Virus record (IMG/VR): IMGVR_UViG_3300020579_000194
Coordinates: 1 to 35,251 of that record
Source: a virus
Length of the DNA: 35,251 nucleotides
Strand: one strand, 5' to 3'
Both the position numbers and the translations under genes were made by a program. The notes under the pieces are model-generated. The model saw only the letters and a list, made by a program, of their open reading frames with translations, was not told the DNA's origin and made no database searches. Of this stretch, positions 15,564 to 21,315 are shown one piece after another (position 1 is the stretch's first letter; every line of letters begins with the position of its first letter).

Positions 15564-15821
15564 TTGACACGCAGGTTTCGCGGCAAGCGAACACTTGACA
15601 TTGGCGAAGTTTGGTGTTTATCTCTCTCGCAAATGGCTGCCGAACTCATCGAAGAGAACGAAGCGCTGTACCAACTCGCCGTGCTTCTAGTTCGTTCCAT
15701 GAAACGCCCCACCGTTGTTTCCATCCAGCGTAAATTTGAGATAGGCTACGGGCGAGCGATGAACATCATTGACGTGATGATTGAAAAAGGCGATTGGCCA
15801 GCAGGCGTTTCGCGCGAATGA
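15564..15821 (+). CDS. Stand-alone FtsK gamma-like DNA-binding protein, 85 aa
   Basis: The frame opens with TTG 15564; ATG 15633 is an alternative start. Residues 32-80 match the winged-helix gamma domain of FtsK: LYQLAVLLVRSMKRPT, then VSIQRKFEIGYGRA with the Q-R-x-F-x-I-G-Y-x-R-A signature, then NIIDVMIEKGDW. In FtsK this domain reads polar octamers (KOPS) and loads the motor on DNA. Here it is separate from any ATPase, while a HerA/FtsK-like ATPase is encoded at 22104. The C-terminus (GVSRE) is created by the junction with mosaic repeat 1, so the original tail may be lost. Confidence 0.72.
   Translation: MTRRFRGKRTLDIGEVWCLSLSQMAAELIEENEALYQLAVLLVRSMKRPTVVSIQRKFEIGYGRAMNIIDVMIEKGDWPAGVSRE
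15741..15814. repeat. Mosaic repeat 3, copy a
   Basis: These 74 bp, encoding the recognition half of the FtsK gamma-like domain, are identical to 16210-16283. The last 11 bp overlap the start of repeat 1 copy b. Confidence 0.92.
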
Positions 15822-15954
15822 GACAATCGAGTTTGCACGGGAGATCGATGCGCTGCCGCCAGCCGATGGCGACGAACTGGAAGAGTGGCTGGATGCCGTC
15901 TTCGGCGAAGCGGACGAAGCCGAAGACGAAGTGATCGAGATGGAGCCTGAATGA
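15804..15954 (+). pseudogene. Headless fragment of the acidic-tailed gene (repeat 1, copy b)
   Basis: Bases 15804-15946 copy 13820-13962 with two mismatches. The reading frame of the intact gene continues to a TGA at 15952-15954 but has no start, since the upstream sequence belongs to the FtsK gamma-like gene in another frame. Internal translation is possible but unsupported. The fragment end overlaps the next start (ATGATGG), as at the intact copy. Confidence 0.75.
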
Positions 15955-16169
15955 TGGACAAGCCTAGCAGCACGATTATTTTTGAAGGCACGCTTCAAAA
16001 AGACATCCAGAATGGTGAAGTGATTGTTCTAGGAGTCTTACTCTACCGACCGAAGGAAGAACAGCTTAACGTAGAAACGCCAATAGGGCGTGCCAATGAA
16101 ACGCTCGCGATGCTGCATAAGTTTGGGATACACATGCAGAAGGAACTCTGTGGCTTCTCAGCGAGGTAA
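15951..16169 (+). CDS. Small protein with recombined 3' end, 72 aa
   Basis: The start ATG 15951 (or 15954) overlaps the stop of the fragment. The body is alpha/beta with no recognised motif. The last eight residues (ELCGFSAR) are encoded by mosaic repeat 2, which in its other copy encodes the membrane tail of transglycosylase 1 in a different frame. The gene has therefore probably lost its own 3' end. Function unknown. Confidence 0.5.
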   Translation: MMDKPSSTIIFEGTLQKDIQNGEVIVLGVLLYRPKEEQLNVETPIGRANETLAMLHKFGIHMQKELCGFSAR

Positions 16170-16210
16170 TGTGATGCAAGCACGAATCGAGCAAGGTTGC
16201 CTTAAACTAA
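16142..16210. repeat. Mosaic repeat 2, copy b
   Basis: Identical to 15339-15407 and joined directly to mosaic repeat 3 copy b at base 16210. Relative to the first locus, this equals a 334-bp deletion. Confidence 0.92.
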
Positions 16211-16308
16211 TAGGCTACGGGCGAGCGATGAACATCATTGACGTGATGATTGAAAAAGGCGATTGGCCAGCAGGCGTTTCGCGTCCCGGTTGCGCGAGGA
16301 TCGCTTGA
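16174..16308 (+). CDS. In-frame fusion ORF: start of the 15371 gene plus FtsK gamma recognition segment, 44 aa
   Basis: ATG 16174 is the copied start of the 62-aa gene. After 12 codons the frame passes into the copied FtsK gamma segment (IGYGRAMNIIDVMIEKGDW) without a shift, then ends after a new tail. The stop overlaps the TTG of transglycosylase 2 (TTGA). Whether this is expressed or a recombination scar cannot be told from sequence. Confidence 0.4.
   Translation: MQARIEQGCLKLIGYGRAMNIIDVMIEKGDWPAGVSRPGCARIA
16210..16283. repeat. Mosaic repeat 3, copy b
   Basis: Identical to 15741-15814. It ends at GGCGTTTCGCG, after which the sequence runs into the leader of transglycosylase 2 instead of repeat 1. 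Confidence 0.92.
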
Positions 16309-16898
16309 CAGACCTCGAGCTGATGCAGTCCATCCAGACGAAATGGGGCGGCGCGATCGCCGAGGCGTGCAGCACGTCCAGCGTGCCGGCGGCCTTTCTG
16401 GCGGCGCTGATTGCCAATGAGACGGGCGGAAACTCCAATGCAAAACGATTCGAAAAAGGCGTGCTTGCTGCTCTCTGGGAAGTACTTCTGGGACGCAAAG
16501 AGGCTTACGGCAGCATCCAACGAATCGTGCTGGTCGGATACGTCGCCAATGTTGCCGTGCCCGCCGTCAACGCCCCCGCAAACCTTCCCGCTGATGCCTT
16601 CCAGCGTGTTGATGCTTTGGCGACAAGCTGGGGACTTACCCAGATCATGGGCTATCACATCCTCGAATCGAGCGCGCCCGTAAAGACGATCGCTGCGCTG
16701 CAAGATCCCGCGATGCACCTGGCGATGGCGCTGCGCCTGCTGGCGCAGTTTGCCGCGCAGTTTCAGCTCGACGTCACTAAAGATTTTAGCGCGATGCTGC
16801 ATTGCTGGAACGCCGGCAGCCCCAGCGCGGCCACCTTCGATCCCAACTACGTCCCCAATGCGATGCGGCGGATGGATCTGTGGGCTAGCCTGCCGTGA
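16305..16898 (+). CDS. Lytic transglycosylase 2, 197 aa
   Basis: I chose TTG 16305 because GAGGA lies 4 nt upstream and the TTGA overlaps the preceding stop; ATG 16323 is an alternative. The protein is SLT/lysozyme-like: catalytic Glu near residue 39 in LIANETGG, SWGLTQIMG (108-116), and a MLHCWNAG helix near the end. It lacks a signal peptide and membrane helix, unlike transglycosylase 1, so it is likely the endolysin or a virion-packaged enzyme. Downstream genes encode small membrane proteins, as expected for a lysis cassette. Its 5' leader comes from a recombined block. Confidence 0.82.
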   Translation: MTDLELMQSIQTKWGGAIAEACSTSSVPAAFLAALIANETGGNSNAKRFEKGVLAALWEVLLGRKEAYGSIQRIVLVGYVANVAVPAVNAPANLPADAFQRVDALATSWGLTQIMGYHILESSAPVKTIAALQDPAMHLAMALRLLAQFAAQFQLDVTKDFSAMLHCWNAGSPSAATFDPNYVPNAMRRMDLWASLP

Positions 16899-17005
16899 GC
16901 AAAATGCCTGAGTGGATACAAGTACTAACTTTCGTATTTGCGTGGGCTGGATTTATTCTTGCTCTAGGGGCAAATGTTAGGATTGGTGATCTAAACAAAA
17001 AATGA
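16895..17005 (+). CDS. Small single-helix membrane protein, 36 aa
   Basis: GTG 16895 overlaps the transglycosylase stop (GTGA) and its own TGA overlaps the next ATG (ATGA). One membrane helix covers about residues 7-25 (IQVLTFVFAWAGFILALGA). Size, position after a lysin gene and coupled translation suggest a holin or holin modulator, by inference. It is more AT-rich than its neighbours. Confidence 0.62.
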   Translation: MSKMPEWIQVLTFVFAWAGFILALGANVRIGDLNKK

Positions 17006-17223
17006 GCGAACTTTTGCAGATGCTGGACGCGGCCGCGCAGAGCATCGGCGCGGATATCGTTGTGGGCTTTATCGTGATCGTTTCGTTTGCGATGGCGCTG
17101 CTTGGCATCCTGTTTTTTCTGCTGGCGGTGCGTGGCGTTTGGCGCTGGCTCACTCGCGAGTCTGTAAACCATGTGATCACATCCGTTGAGACAAAAGCAT
17201 TTCGTGGTAGAGTTGCACCATGA
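17002..17223 (+). CDS. Small membrane protein, holin-like, 73 aa
   Basis: ATG 17002 and the stop both overlap neighbours. A strong hydrophobic stretch spans about residues 18-44 (DIVVGFIVIVSFAMALLGIL and onward), followed by a basic amphipathic tail (WRWLTRES, FRGRVAP). It could be a holin, but no family is recognised. Confidence 0.65.
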   Translation: MSELLQMLDAAAQSIGADIVVGFIVIVSFAMALLGILFFLLAVRGVWRWLTRESVNHVITSVETKAFRGRVAP

Positions 17224-17690
17224 TTTTCCTAACCGTCTCAACCGGCGAAGAATGGTTCACTTTCGGCTGGCCGCACGCGCTGATCCTCGGCTTGCTTACC
17301 TTGATCTATCTGCTGCTCACCTTTGCCAATAAGCTGCCGAGCATGGCCAGCTTCAAAGACTTCACGGATACGATCAACTCCGCCGGCGGGCACATCATCA
17401 TCCTCACTCTCTTTTCCGCGTGGTTTTTTGTGGCGTCGATGCGGCTGATTTTCCACATTATGGCTATGCCCGAGGAGCTGATCACCAAGCAAAACGCCAT
17501 CATCATGGCCGGCGTGGGCTTTGTCACAGGGACGGCCTTTGGCGGCGCCTGGGGCGCGCTGCTCAAGACGATGAGCGGCATAAAAGCCAACGGCGTGTAT
17601 CCGCCGCCCGCAGCGCCTTCCATCGATGTTCCCGCCGGCCCCACAGCCGCGCAGACGCCGCCAGCGCCTGGCGCGGCCCCTTTACCGTGA
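17220..17690 (+). CDS. Three-helix membrane protein with Pro-rich tail, 156 aa
   Basis: ATG 17220 overlaps the preceding stop. Hydrophobic helices lie at about residues 18-36, 58-78 and 90-112. The C-terminal 35 residues are a Pro/Ala linker. Its layout with the two upstream small membrane proteins and the downstream coiled-coil protein suggests a membrane complex, either for lysis or a virion membrane unit. Family unknown. Confidence 0.68.
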   Translation: MIFLTVSTGEEWFTFGWPHALILGLLTLIYLLLTFANKLPSMASFKDFTDTINSAGGHIIILTLFSAWFFVASMRLIFHIMAMPEELITKQNAIIMAGVGFVTGTAFGGAWGALLKTMSGIKANGVYPPPAAPSIDVPAGPTAAQTPPAPGAAPLP

Positions 17691-18358
17691 AAACTGTAAA
17701 CGAAATTTTGCTAGCCATACTCCTCGGAGGAATGATCGGGGGAATGATTTGGCTGCAAGGCGAACTCTCGCTGATCCACGCCGCTTTGTGGAATTTTTCA
17801 TCGTCAAGCTACGATCTAAAGCAAAACTCTGGTCGTGAACTGATAGAAACCAACAAAGTGCTGGCCGACGCGCACGATCTGATCGCGCATACCGATATCA
17901 CGCTGAACGGCCCGAAAGGCCATCCAGGGCTGATCCCGCAAGCCACCGTGTTGGTGCAAAAGGCGCAGCCGGCGATGGATCATCTCACCGCGGCCGCCGC
18001 GCATCTCGATCAGGCTATCCAGCACACCGATGTGGCCATTCAGAATCTAAACGCGCTGCTGGCTAGCGGCACAGCCACGATGGCGGAAGTGCAGGCGTCC
18101 GTAAACCGCGTGAACAATTTGATCGTGGCGCTGCAGGGGCAGGTGCAGGATCCTTCGATCAAGATGGCGCTTGACAACCTGGCCGGATCGGCGAAAGCTA
18201 TGGCCGATGGAATGCAGCAGCTCGCCGCCGCGTCCACCGATGTGCGCCAGATCGCCGATAAAGCCCGCGAGACGTATCTAAAGCCGGTGAATCTCTGGTG
18301 GGGCTTAGTGAAAGAATTGCTGCCGCTGGCCGGCAGCGCGGCGCAGGTGGTGAAGTAA
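17687..18358 (+). CDS. Membrane-anchored coiled-coil protein, 223 aa
   Basis: GTG 17687 overlaps the upstream stop. One N-terminal membrane helix (residues 8-23, ILLAILLGGMIGGMIW) is followed by a long helical region with heptad-like spacing (about 40-200), and near the end a Trp-rich turn (VNLWWGLVKELL). It resembles long periplasmic helical proteins such as spanins or MCE-type tethers in layout only. A role in spanning the envelope is plausible. Confidence 0.65.
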   Translation: MKTVNEILLAILLGGMIGGMIWLQGELSLIHAALWNFSSSSYDLKQNSGRELIETNKVLADAHDLIAHTDITLNGPKGHPGLIPQATVLVQKAQPAMDHLTAAAAHLDQAIQHTDVAIQNLNALLASGTATMAEVQASVNRVNNLIVALQGQVQDPSIKMALDNLAGSAKAMADGMQQLAAASTDVRQIADKARETYLKPVNLWWGLVKELLPLAGSAAQVVK

Positions 18359-18799
18359 ATGCCTACAGCTCTACGAGTCGTACAAAAGTTTTTCCCTCAC
18401 GTTACCGTCATCCAAGACGCGGTGGAATGCGTCGAGATTGAAGTCACGAAGCGCGATGATAAAACCGCAACAAAGAAGGATCACAAGACTTGCGCGATGG
18501 CCGTAGCCTGTAAGCGGAAACTCGGGCTGGACGGAGTGCTGATCAGCGTCAATACGGCGTACTTGGTGAAAGGTAACATAGCGCGACGGTACAAGTTACC
18601 AGAAAGCGTAGCGCGTGAAGTGGTATCCTTCGATCGCGGTGGGGGATTTGCACCAGGGCAGTATAAATTATCGCGAGTCCCTAAATCATTAAGGCTTGGC
18701 GCCAAGAAACCCGTTAAGGTAGGACGTGGCAAAACGGGGGGGGGCAGACAAGGATTTCATTCACCACACGGCGGGTATCCGTGTGGTGCTCGGATCTAA
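18359..18799 (+). CDS. Basic protein, 146 aa, with G9 tract near its 3' end
   Basis: ATG 18359 begins in the TAA overlap of the previous gene (taaATG). The sequence has CAMAVACKRKLGLDGVLIS and SVAREVVSFDRGG, and becomes strongly basic at about residues 105-125. A run of nine G at 18736-18744 follows. As written the frame ends at 18799 with a Gly/His/Cys-rich tail. With eight G it would end at 18828-18830 with a more protein-like tail (DFIHHTAGIRVVLGSKMS). The tract could be a sequencing error, a slippage site or a phase switch. Family unknown. Confidence 0.58.
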   Translation: MPTALRVVQKFFPHVTVIQDAVECVEIEVTKRDDKTATKKDHKTCAMAVACKRKLGLDGVLISVNTAYLVKGNIARRYKLPESVAREVVSFDRGGGFAPGQYKLSRVPKSLRLGAKKPVKVGRGKTGGGRQGFHSPHGGYPCGARI

Positions 18800-18849
18800 G
18801 ATGTCCACAGACGAAGCTGTTAAACTTTGAAAAGAGGAAGCGAGGCAAC

Positions 18850-19260
18850 ATGAGCACACCAGCAACACCAGTAGCAACGTCCACCGCAAAAGTGGGCTTT
18901 TGGTCGAAAGTTTGGCACGATGTGACGGTGGCGGAGCACGCCGTGGTGAGCTTCATCACGGGCGCGGCCGCCAAAGTGCCGGAAGCGGAAGCGCTGATCG
19001 CGCAGTATGGCCCGGAAGCGGCCACGCTGCTCAATTCCATCAGCGCGGGCGCCGGCAAATACGCCACCACGGCGGCGAATGCCGCATCCACCATCGGATC
19101 GCTGATCGAAGATGGCGGCAGCGCCGTGGAATCGAAGCTGCTCAATGTGGGATTCGATCAGACGCTGATCAACGATATCAAGAGCCTGTGGGCGAATTTG
19201 AAGGCGTCGACGCCAGCAGCCACTCCGCCGGCGGCCGCTGCTGCGCCCGCGGCGAAGTAA
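18850..19260 (+). CDS. Ala-rich helical protein, last gene of the rightward unit, 136 aa
   Basis: GAGG lies before ATG 18850. The protein has a Thr/Ala-rich start, an aromatic helix (GFWSKVWHDV), a long Ala-rich helical middle (about 20-110) and a Pro/Ala tail. No membrane segment is certain. It is followed by a strong terminator at 19281-19333. It could be a minor virion or scaffold protein; not recognised. Confidence 0.65.
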   Translation: MSTPATPVATSTAKVGFWSKVWHDVTVAEHAVVSFITGAAAKVPEAEALIAQYGPEAATLLNSISAGAGKYATTAANAASTIGSLIEDGGSAVESKLLNVGFDQTLINDIKSLWANLKASTPAATPPAAAAAPAAK

Positions 19261-19280
19261 CAACTCGTTTTCCCCAAAAT

Positions 19281-19333
19281 GCGCGCCGTCAATCCGTAGG
19301 TAGGCCACTACGGACGCGGCGCGCCGGTTTTTT
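19281..19333 (+). terminator. Intrinsic terminator of the rightward unit
   Basis: Stem GCGCGCC (19281-19287)/GGCGCGC (19318-19324) with an inner stem TCCGTAG (19293-19299)/CTACGGA (19308-19314), followed by six T (19328-19333). It lies 20 bp after the last rightward gene. Confidence 0.82.
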
Positions 19334-19334
19334 G

Positions 19335-19343
19335 TGATATACT
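19335..19343 (+). promoter_or_regulatory. Extended -10 promoter for a candidate ncRNA
   Basis: TGATATACT matches the extended -10 form TGnTATAAT with one mismatch. No good -35 lies upstream, because that position is the terminator stem. Extended -10 promoters can work without a -35. Predicted start near 19350. Confidence 0.5.
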
Positions 19344-19349
19344 GGCATC

Positions 19350-19570
19350 TCTCCGTCCAACCGCAAGGGGAGTGTGTAGCGCCGGCGTTTTCAGGTAGCA
19401 CGCTGGAAGCGTGACGCGCGTAGGGCTGGGCCGCACTCCCCTTCCCTTTTGCCTTTTCCCGCGATACACTCTCGCCACAGGAAGTACGCAGTACCACACT
19501 GCAAGCAAATCCAAACGGGCAATGCGCCTTCGGTGGTTCGACCATCGCGAATCGCCCGTTTTTTATTTTT
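19350..19570 (+). ncRNA. Candidate structured non-coding RNA, about 220 nt
   Basis: The segment lies between two terminators, after an extended -10 box, and holds no convincing ORF. Its 5' half can fold: AAGGGGAGTG (19365-19374) pairs perfectly with CACTCCCCTT (19434-19443), enclosing a 6-bp hairpin CACGCT/AGCGTG (19399-19413). The 5' end CTCC (19351-19354) could instead pair with GGAG (19369-19372), so two folds may compete. A second hairpin GTAC-gca-GTAC lies at 19484-19494. I cannot match it to a known RNA family. It may alternatively be untranslated trailer of the leftward unit. Confidence 0.45.
19513..19570 (+). terminator. Intrinsic terminator after the candidate ncRNA
   Basis: AAACGGGC (19513-19520) pairs with GCCCGTTT (19554-19561) around an inner TGGT-tcg-ACCA hairpin, followed by TTTTTTATTTTT. 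The T-tract is on the rightward side. The stem also lies just past the leftward gene end at 19563, so it may slow leftward transcription. Confidence 0.8.
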
Positions 19571-19916
19571 GTTTAACGAGATGCACGATGGTGGTGTGGT
19601 GCCTGTGGAGTACGCGGCCAATGTGGGGGAAAGAATAGCCTTTCTCTCGCGCCTGGATGGCAAAATCCCTTCGCGCGTCCATCATCTCAAGCCATTGTCT
19701 TTTTGAAATAAGATCCTCTGCCGTGAGACTGTGCTTTTCGGCCACTTGTTCGAGCAGCAGTAGTAGCGGATGGATGTGTTTTTTCGGTACCTGTGCGGCT
19801 GTGCGCTTGTGCCGGCTAATACGCGCAGTGATCGCCGCCTGGCAGGAAATGCAGCAACCTTGAAAAAGACACAGGACTTCTGACAGCGGGATGTAGGTTT
19901 CTTCTGCGTCGTTCAC
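19563..19916 (-). CDS. DnaA domain IV-like DNA-binding protein, 117 aa
   Basis: I chose GTG 19916 because it overlaps the upstream stop as GTGA; a GTG at 19934 is an alternative. Residues 55-115 match the DnaA C-terminal DNA-binding domain: QVAEKHSLTAEDLISKRQ, MDARRDFAIQAREKGYSF, then the signature region PHIGRVLHRHHTTIVHLV, comparable to the GRDHTTVLHA helix of DnaA. There is no AAA+ domain. The N-terminus has a Cys cluster (residues 16-25, CLFQGCCISC) that may bind metal. It could direct initiation at the phage origin or compete with host DnaA. It is the last gene of the leftward unit. Confidence 0.8.
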   Translation of the reverse strand: MNDAEETYIPLSEVLCLFQGCCISCQAAITARISRHKRTAAQVPKKHIHPLLLLLEQVAEKHSLTAEDLISKRQWLEMMDARRDFAIQAREKGYSFPHIGRVLHRHHTTIVHLVKQK

Positions 19917-20374
19917 GACGCATCCCAATTCCACAGCAAGCGATTCCCTTTTGCGGGGATGGGCGTGTCAAATACTTCGACCATTTCAAGACTCCATGCG
20001 TAGCGCCCATCTTCATAGTTGCCAAAGATTTGCTCACGCATCGGCAGTTCATCCCGCTGCATACACGCGGTTTCGCAAATATCAACTAGGCGAACGATAC
20101 AGAGAATCTTCCCGTAAGGGAGTGCCTGTAAAATATCATCAACACGCTTTCCTGTGCGATGATCGCGATCTCGCGGTACGCAAAACACGTCTGCAAGCTC
20201 ATCGCGGAATGGATCAGTGTGAGCGGAAGCCCCGAGCCACTTAGGCGGCCGCTTCATAGTTGAATGAATTGCAAGCTGTCCGCGATAGTCCGTTTTCCAG
20301 CATCGCGTCTCTATTCGCTTCTCTCCCATCGCTACCAGAGAAGCCCACGGCTGCCACAGTGATAGGGCTTTCAT
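19913..20374 (-). CDS. ASCH-domain protein, 153 aa
   Basis: The start ATG 20374 overlaps the upstream stop (ATGA). The N-terminus MKALSLWQPWASLVAMGEKR, followed by IETRCWKT and YRGQLAIH, is the typical ASCH/PUA-like beginning, with the later strand KILCIVRLVDI. ASCH domains bind RNA or modified nucleosides and some act as amidohydrolases. Phages often carry one. The exact substrate cannot be read from sequence. Confidence 0.82.
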   Translation of the reverse strand: MKALSLWQPWASLVAMGEKRIETRCWKTDYRGQLAIHSTMKRPPKWLGASAHTDPFRDELADVFCVPRDRDHRTGKRVDDILQALPYGKILCIVRLVDICETACMQRDELPMREQIFGNYEDGRYAWSLEMVEVFDTPIPAKGNRLLWNWDAS

Positions 20375-20568
20375 CGGCGGTTGAAGGCTTTGAAGGTGAC
20401 GTTAGCAATGGGTTTGCCGGCGTCTTCCGCGGCGACGGCGCGGGCGCTACGTTCGAAAGCGTCATCGATCAAATCCAGATACCGCCGCTTCCAGTGGCTT
20501 GCGCGCAGAAAGAAAAACACCGCAATGCCCACAAGACTTCCAATCAGGAAAATCGCTAGATCAGTCAT
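20371..20568 (-). CDS. Small membrane protein, 65 aa
   Basis: ATG 20568 has GAGG 8 nt upstream and shares a base with the preceding TAA. One N-terminal membrane helix (residues 4-21, LAIFLIGSLVGIAVFFFL) is followed by a basic, then helical cytoplasmic part (DLIDDAFERSARAVAAEDAG). Function unknown; coupled to the ASCH gene. Confidence 0.65.
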   Translation of the reverse strand: MTDLAIFLIGSLVGIAVFFFLRASHWKRRYLDLIDDAFERSARAVAAEDAGKPIANVTFKAFNRR

Positions 20569-20774
20569 TAGAATAGCCTCGGATTCTGCTGTTCTTTCTC
20601 TTTCTTCTGTTTTGCTCGGCGTTGAGAGTCGCTCAAGCCGTCCGCCGAATACGGATGATCCGGATCGATGCAAGGGCCGCGGCGGCCACCGTCAACGCGA
20701 TGCTGCGTATTCTTCTGACACTTGGCGCACCACGCCGTACATTCGAGTGTGTTCTTTGTGTAGTGCTCGCCCAT
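20568..20774 (-). CDS. Small zinc-ribbon protein, 68 aa
   Basis: I prefer ATG 20774, two bases after the preceding stop codon. It starts MGEHYTKNTLECTAWCAKC, then TQHRVDGGRRGPCIDPDHP. The Cys/His spacing (C-x3-C-x2-C, later C-x4-H) suits one zinc site, and the C-terminus is a charged helix rich in Lys/Glu/Gln. This type of protein is common in phages near replication genes. Function unknown. Confidence 0.68.
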   Translation of the reverse strand: MGEHYTKNTLECTAWCAKCQKNTQHRVDGGRRGPCIDPDHPYSADGLSDSQRRAKQKKEKEQQNPRLF

Positions 20775-20775
20775 G

Positions 20776-20937
20776 TCAGTCGTGGCTGCGCTTGCCTTTA
20801 CATTTCTTGCAGCAACCCTTGAGCCGTTGACACTCGGCAAGCCTTGTACCGCAGTGGAAACACGGCAGTCCTAGCTGCAGGCGGATCGTAACGCTATCGA
20901 AAATGCAAAGAATCACGATTTTGCGTTTCTTCTTCAT
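20776..20937 (-). CDS. Small Cys-rich zinc-finger-like protein, 53 aa
   Basis: ATG 20937 has AAAGGA four bases upstream. The product begins MKKKRKIVILC and contains PCFHCGTRLAEC, then GCCKKCKGKR, so two Cys pairs can form one zinc ribbon. It is basic. The stop (20776-20778) is one base before the next ATG. The clear ribosome-binding site and Cys pattern support a real gene. Confidence 0.65.
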   Translation of the reverse strand: MKKKRKIVILCIFDSVTIRLQLGLPCFHCGTRLAECQRLKGCCKKCKGKRSHD

Positions 20938-20963
20938 AAATCCTTTCAGGCGAGGAGAATGGG

Positions 20964-21026
20964 GTACTCTCGTCGTGGCGCGAGAGTACGGCGGTAAGTG
21001 GATTTTCTCCCCGCCTGTCCGCTTAC
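20964..21026 (-). promoter_or_regulatory. Two tandem hairpins in the leftward unit
   Basis: GTACTCTCG (20964-20972) pairs with CGAGAGTAC (20981-20989), a perfect 9-bp stem. GTAAGTGGA (20994-21002) pairs with TCCGCTTAC (21018-21026) with one G-U. They fill the only sizeable gap (93 bp) between 19.5 and 25.6 kb. No T-run follows, so mRNA processing, an operator or an attenuator are all possible. Confidence 0.55.
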
Positions 21027-21030
21027 TCCC

Positions 21031-21315
21031 TCAAATGCCAAGCGAGAGTAGGCGAATCTCTTCAATCCGTTTCACTTCCGCTACGCACCAGCTTCCCGAG
21101 CTGCCTGCCACTTTGTCAAAGAAGCCGATCAGATCGCGCAGCGCTTCCACGTAGATGGCGTTATCGTGCGCCGCGGCGGAGACGGACGCCTGCAAGGAAG
21201 TGATTTGAGCCGCCTGCGCCTGCGCCTGCGCCTGCGCCTTGCTTTCCTGCAGACGCTCGACCGCCGCGCGCGGGATGCGCATACTCGGCGACGTTTTGAA
21301 CGCTTTCCGCTTCAC
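21031..21315 (-). CDS. Coiled-coil protein with AQ repeat, 94 aa
   Basis: GTG 21315 overlaps the preceding stop as GTGA. The protein is basic at the N-terminus, then has a KAQAQAQAQAAQ low-complexity run at about residues 26-37 in a predicted long helix, and a C-terminal helix with FFDKVAGSSGSW. The repeat could change length by slippage at its CGCCTG units. Function unknown. Confidence 0.65.
   Translation of the reverse strand: MKRKAFKTSPSMRIPRAAVERLQESKAQAQAQAQAAQITSLQASVSAAAHDNAIYVEALRDLIGFFDKVAGSSGSWCVAEVKRIEEIRLLSLGI

Noticed and set aside
13801-16300. CRISPR array
   Set aside because: There are only two copies of each repeat, of different lengths, lying in coding sequence without regular spacers.
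19350-19570. tRNA or tmRNA gene
   Set aside because: No cloverleaf, T-loop GTTCRAnYC at the right spacing or acceptor pairing was found. GGTTCGA at 19533 lies in the terminator loop and lacks the other arms.
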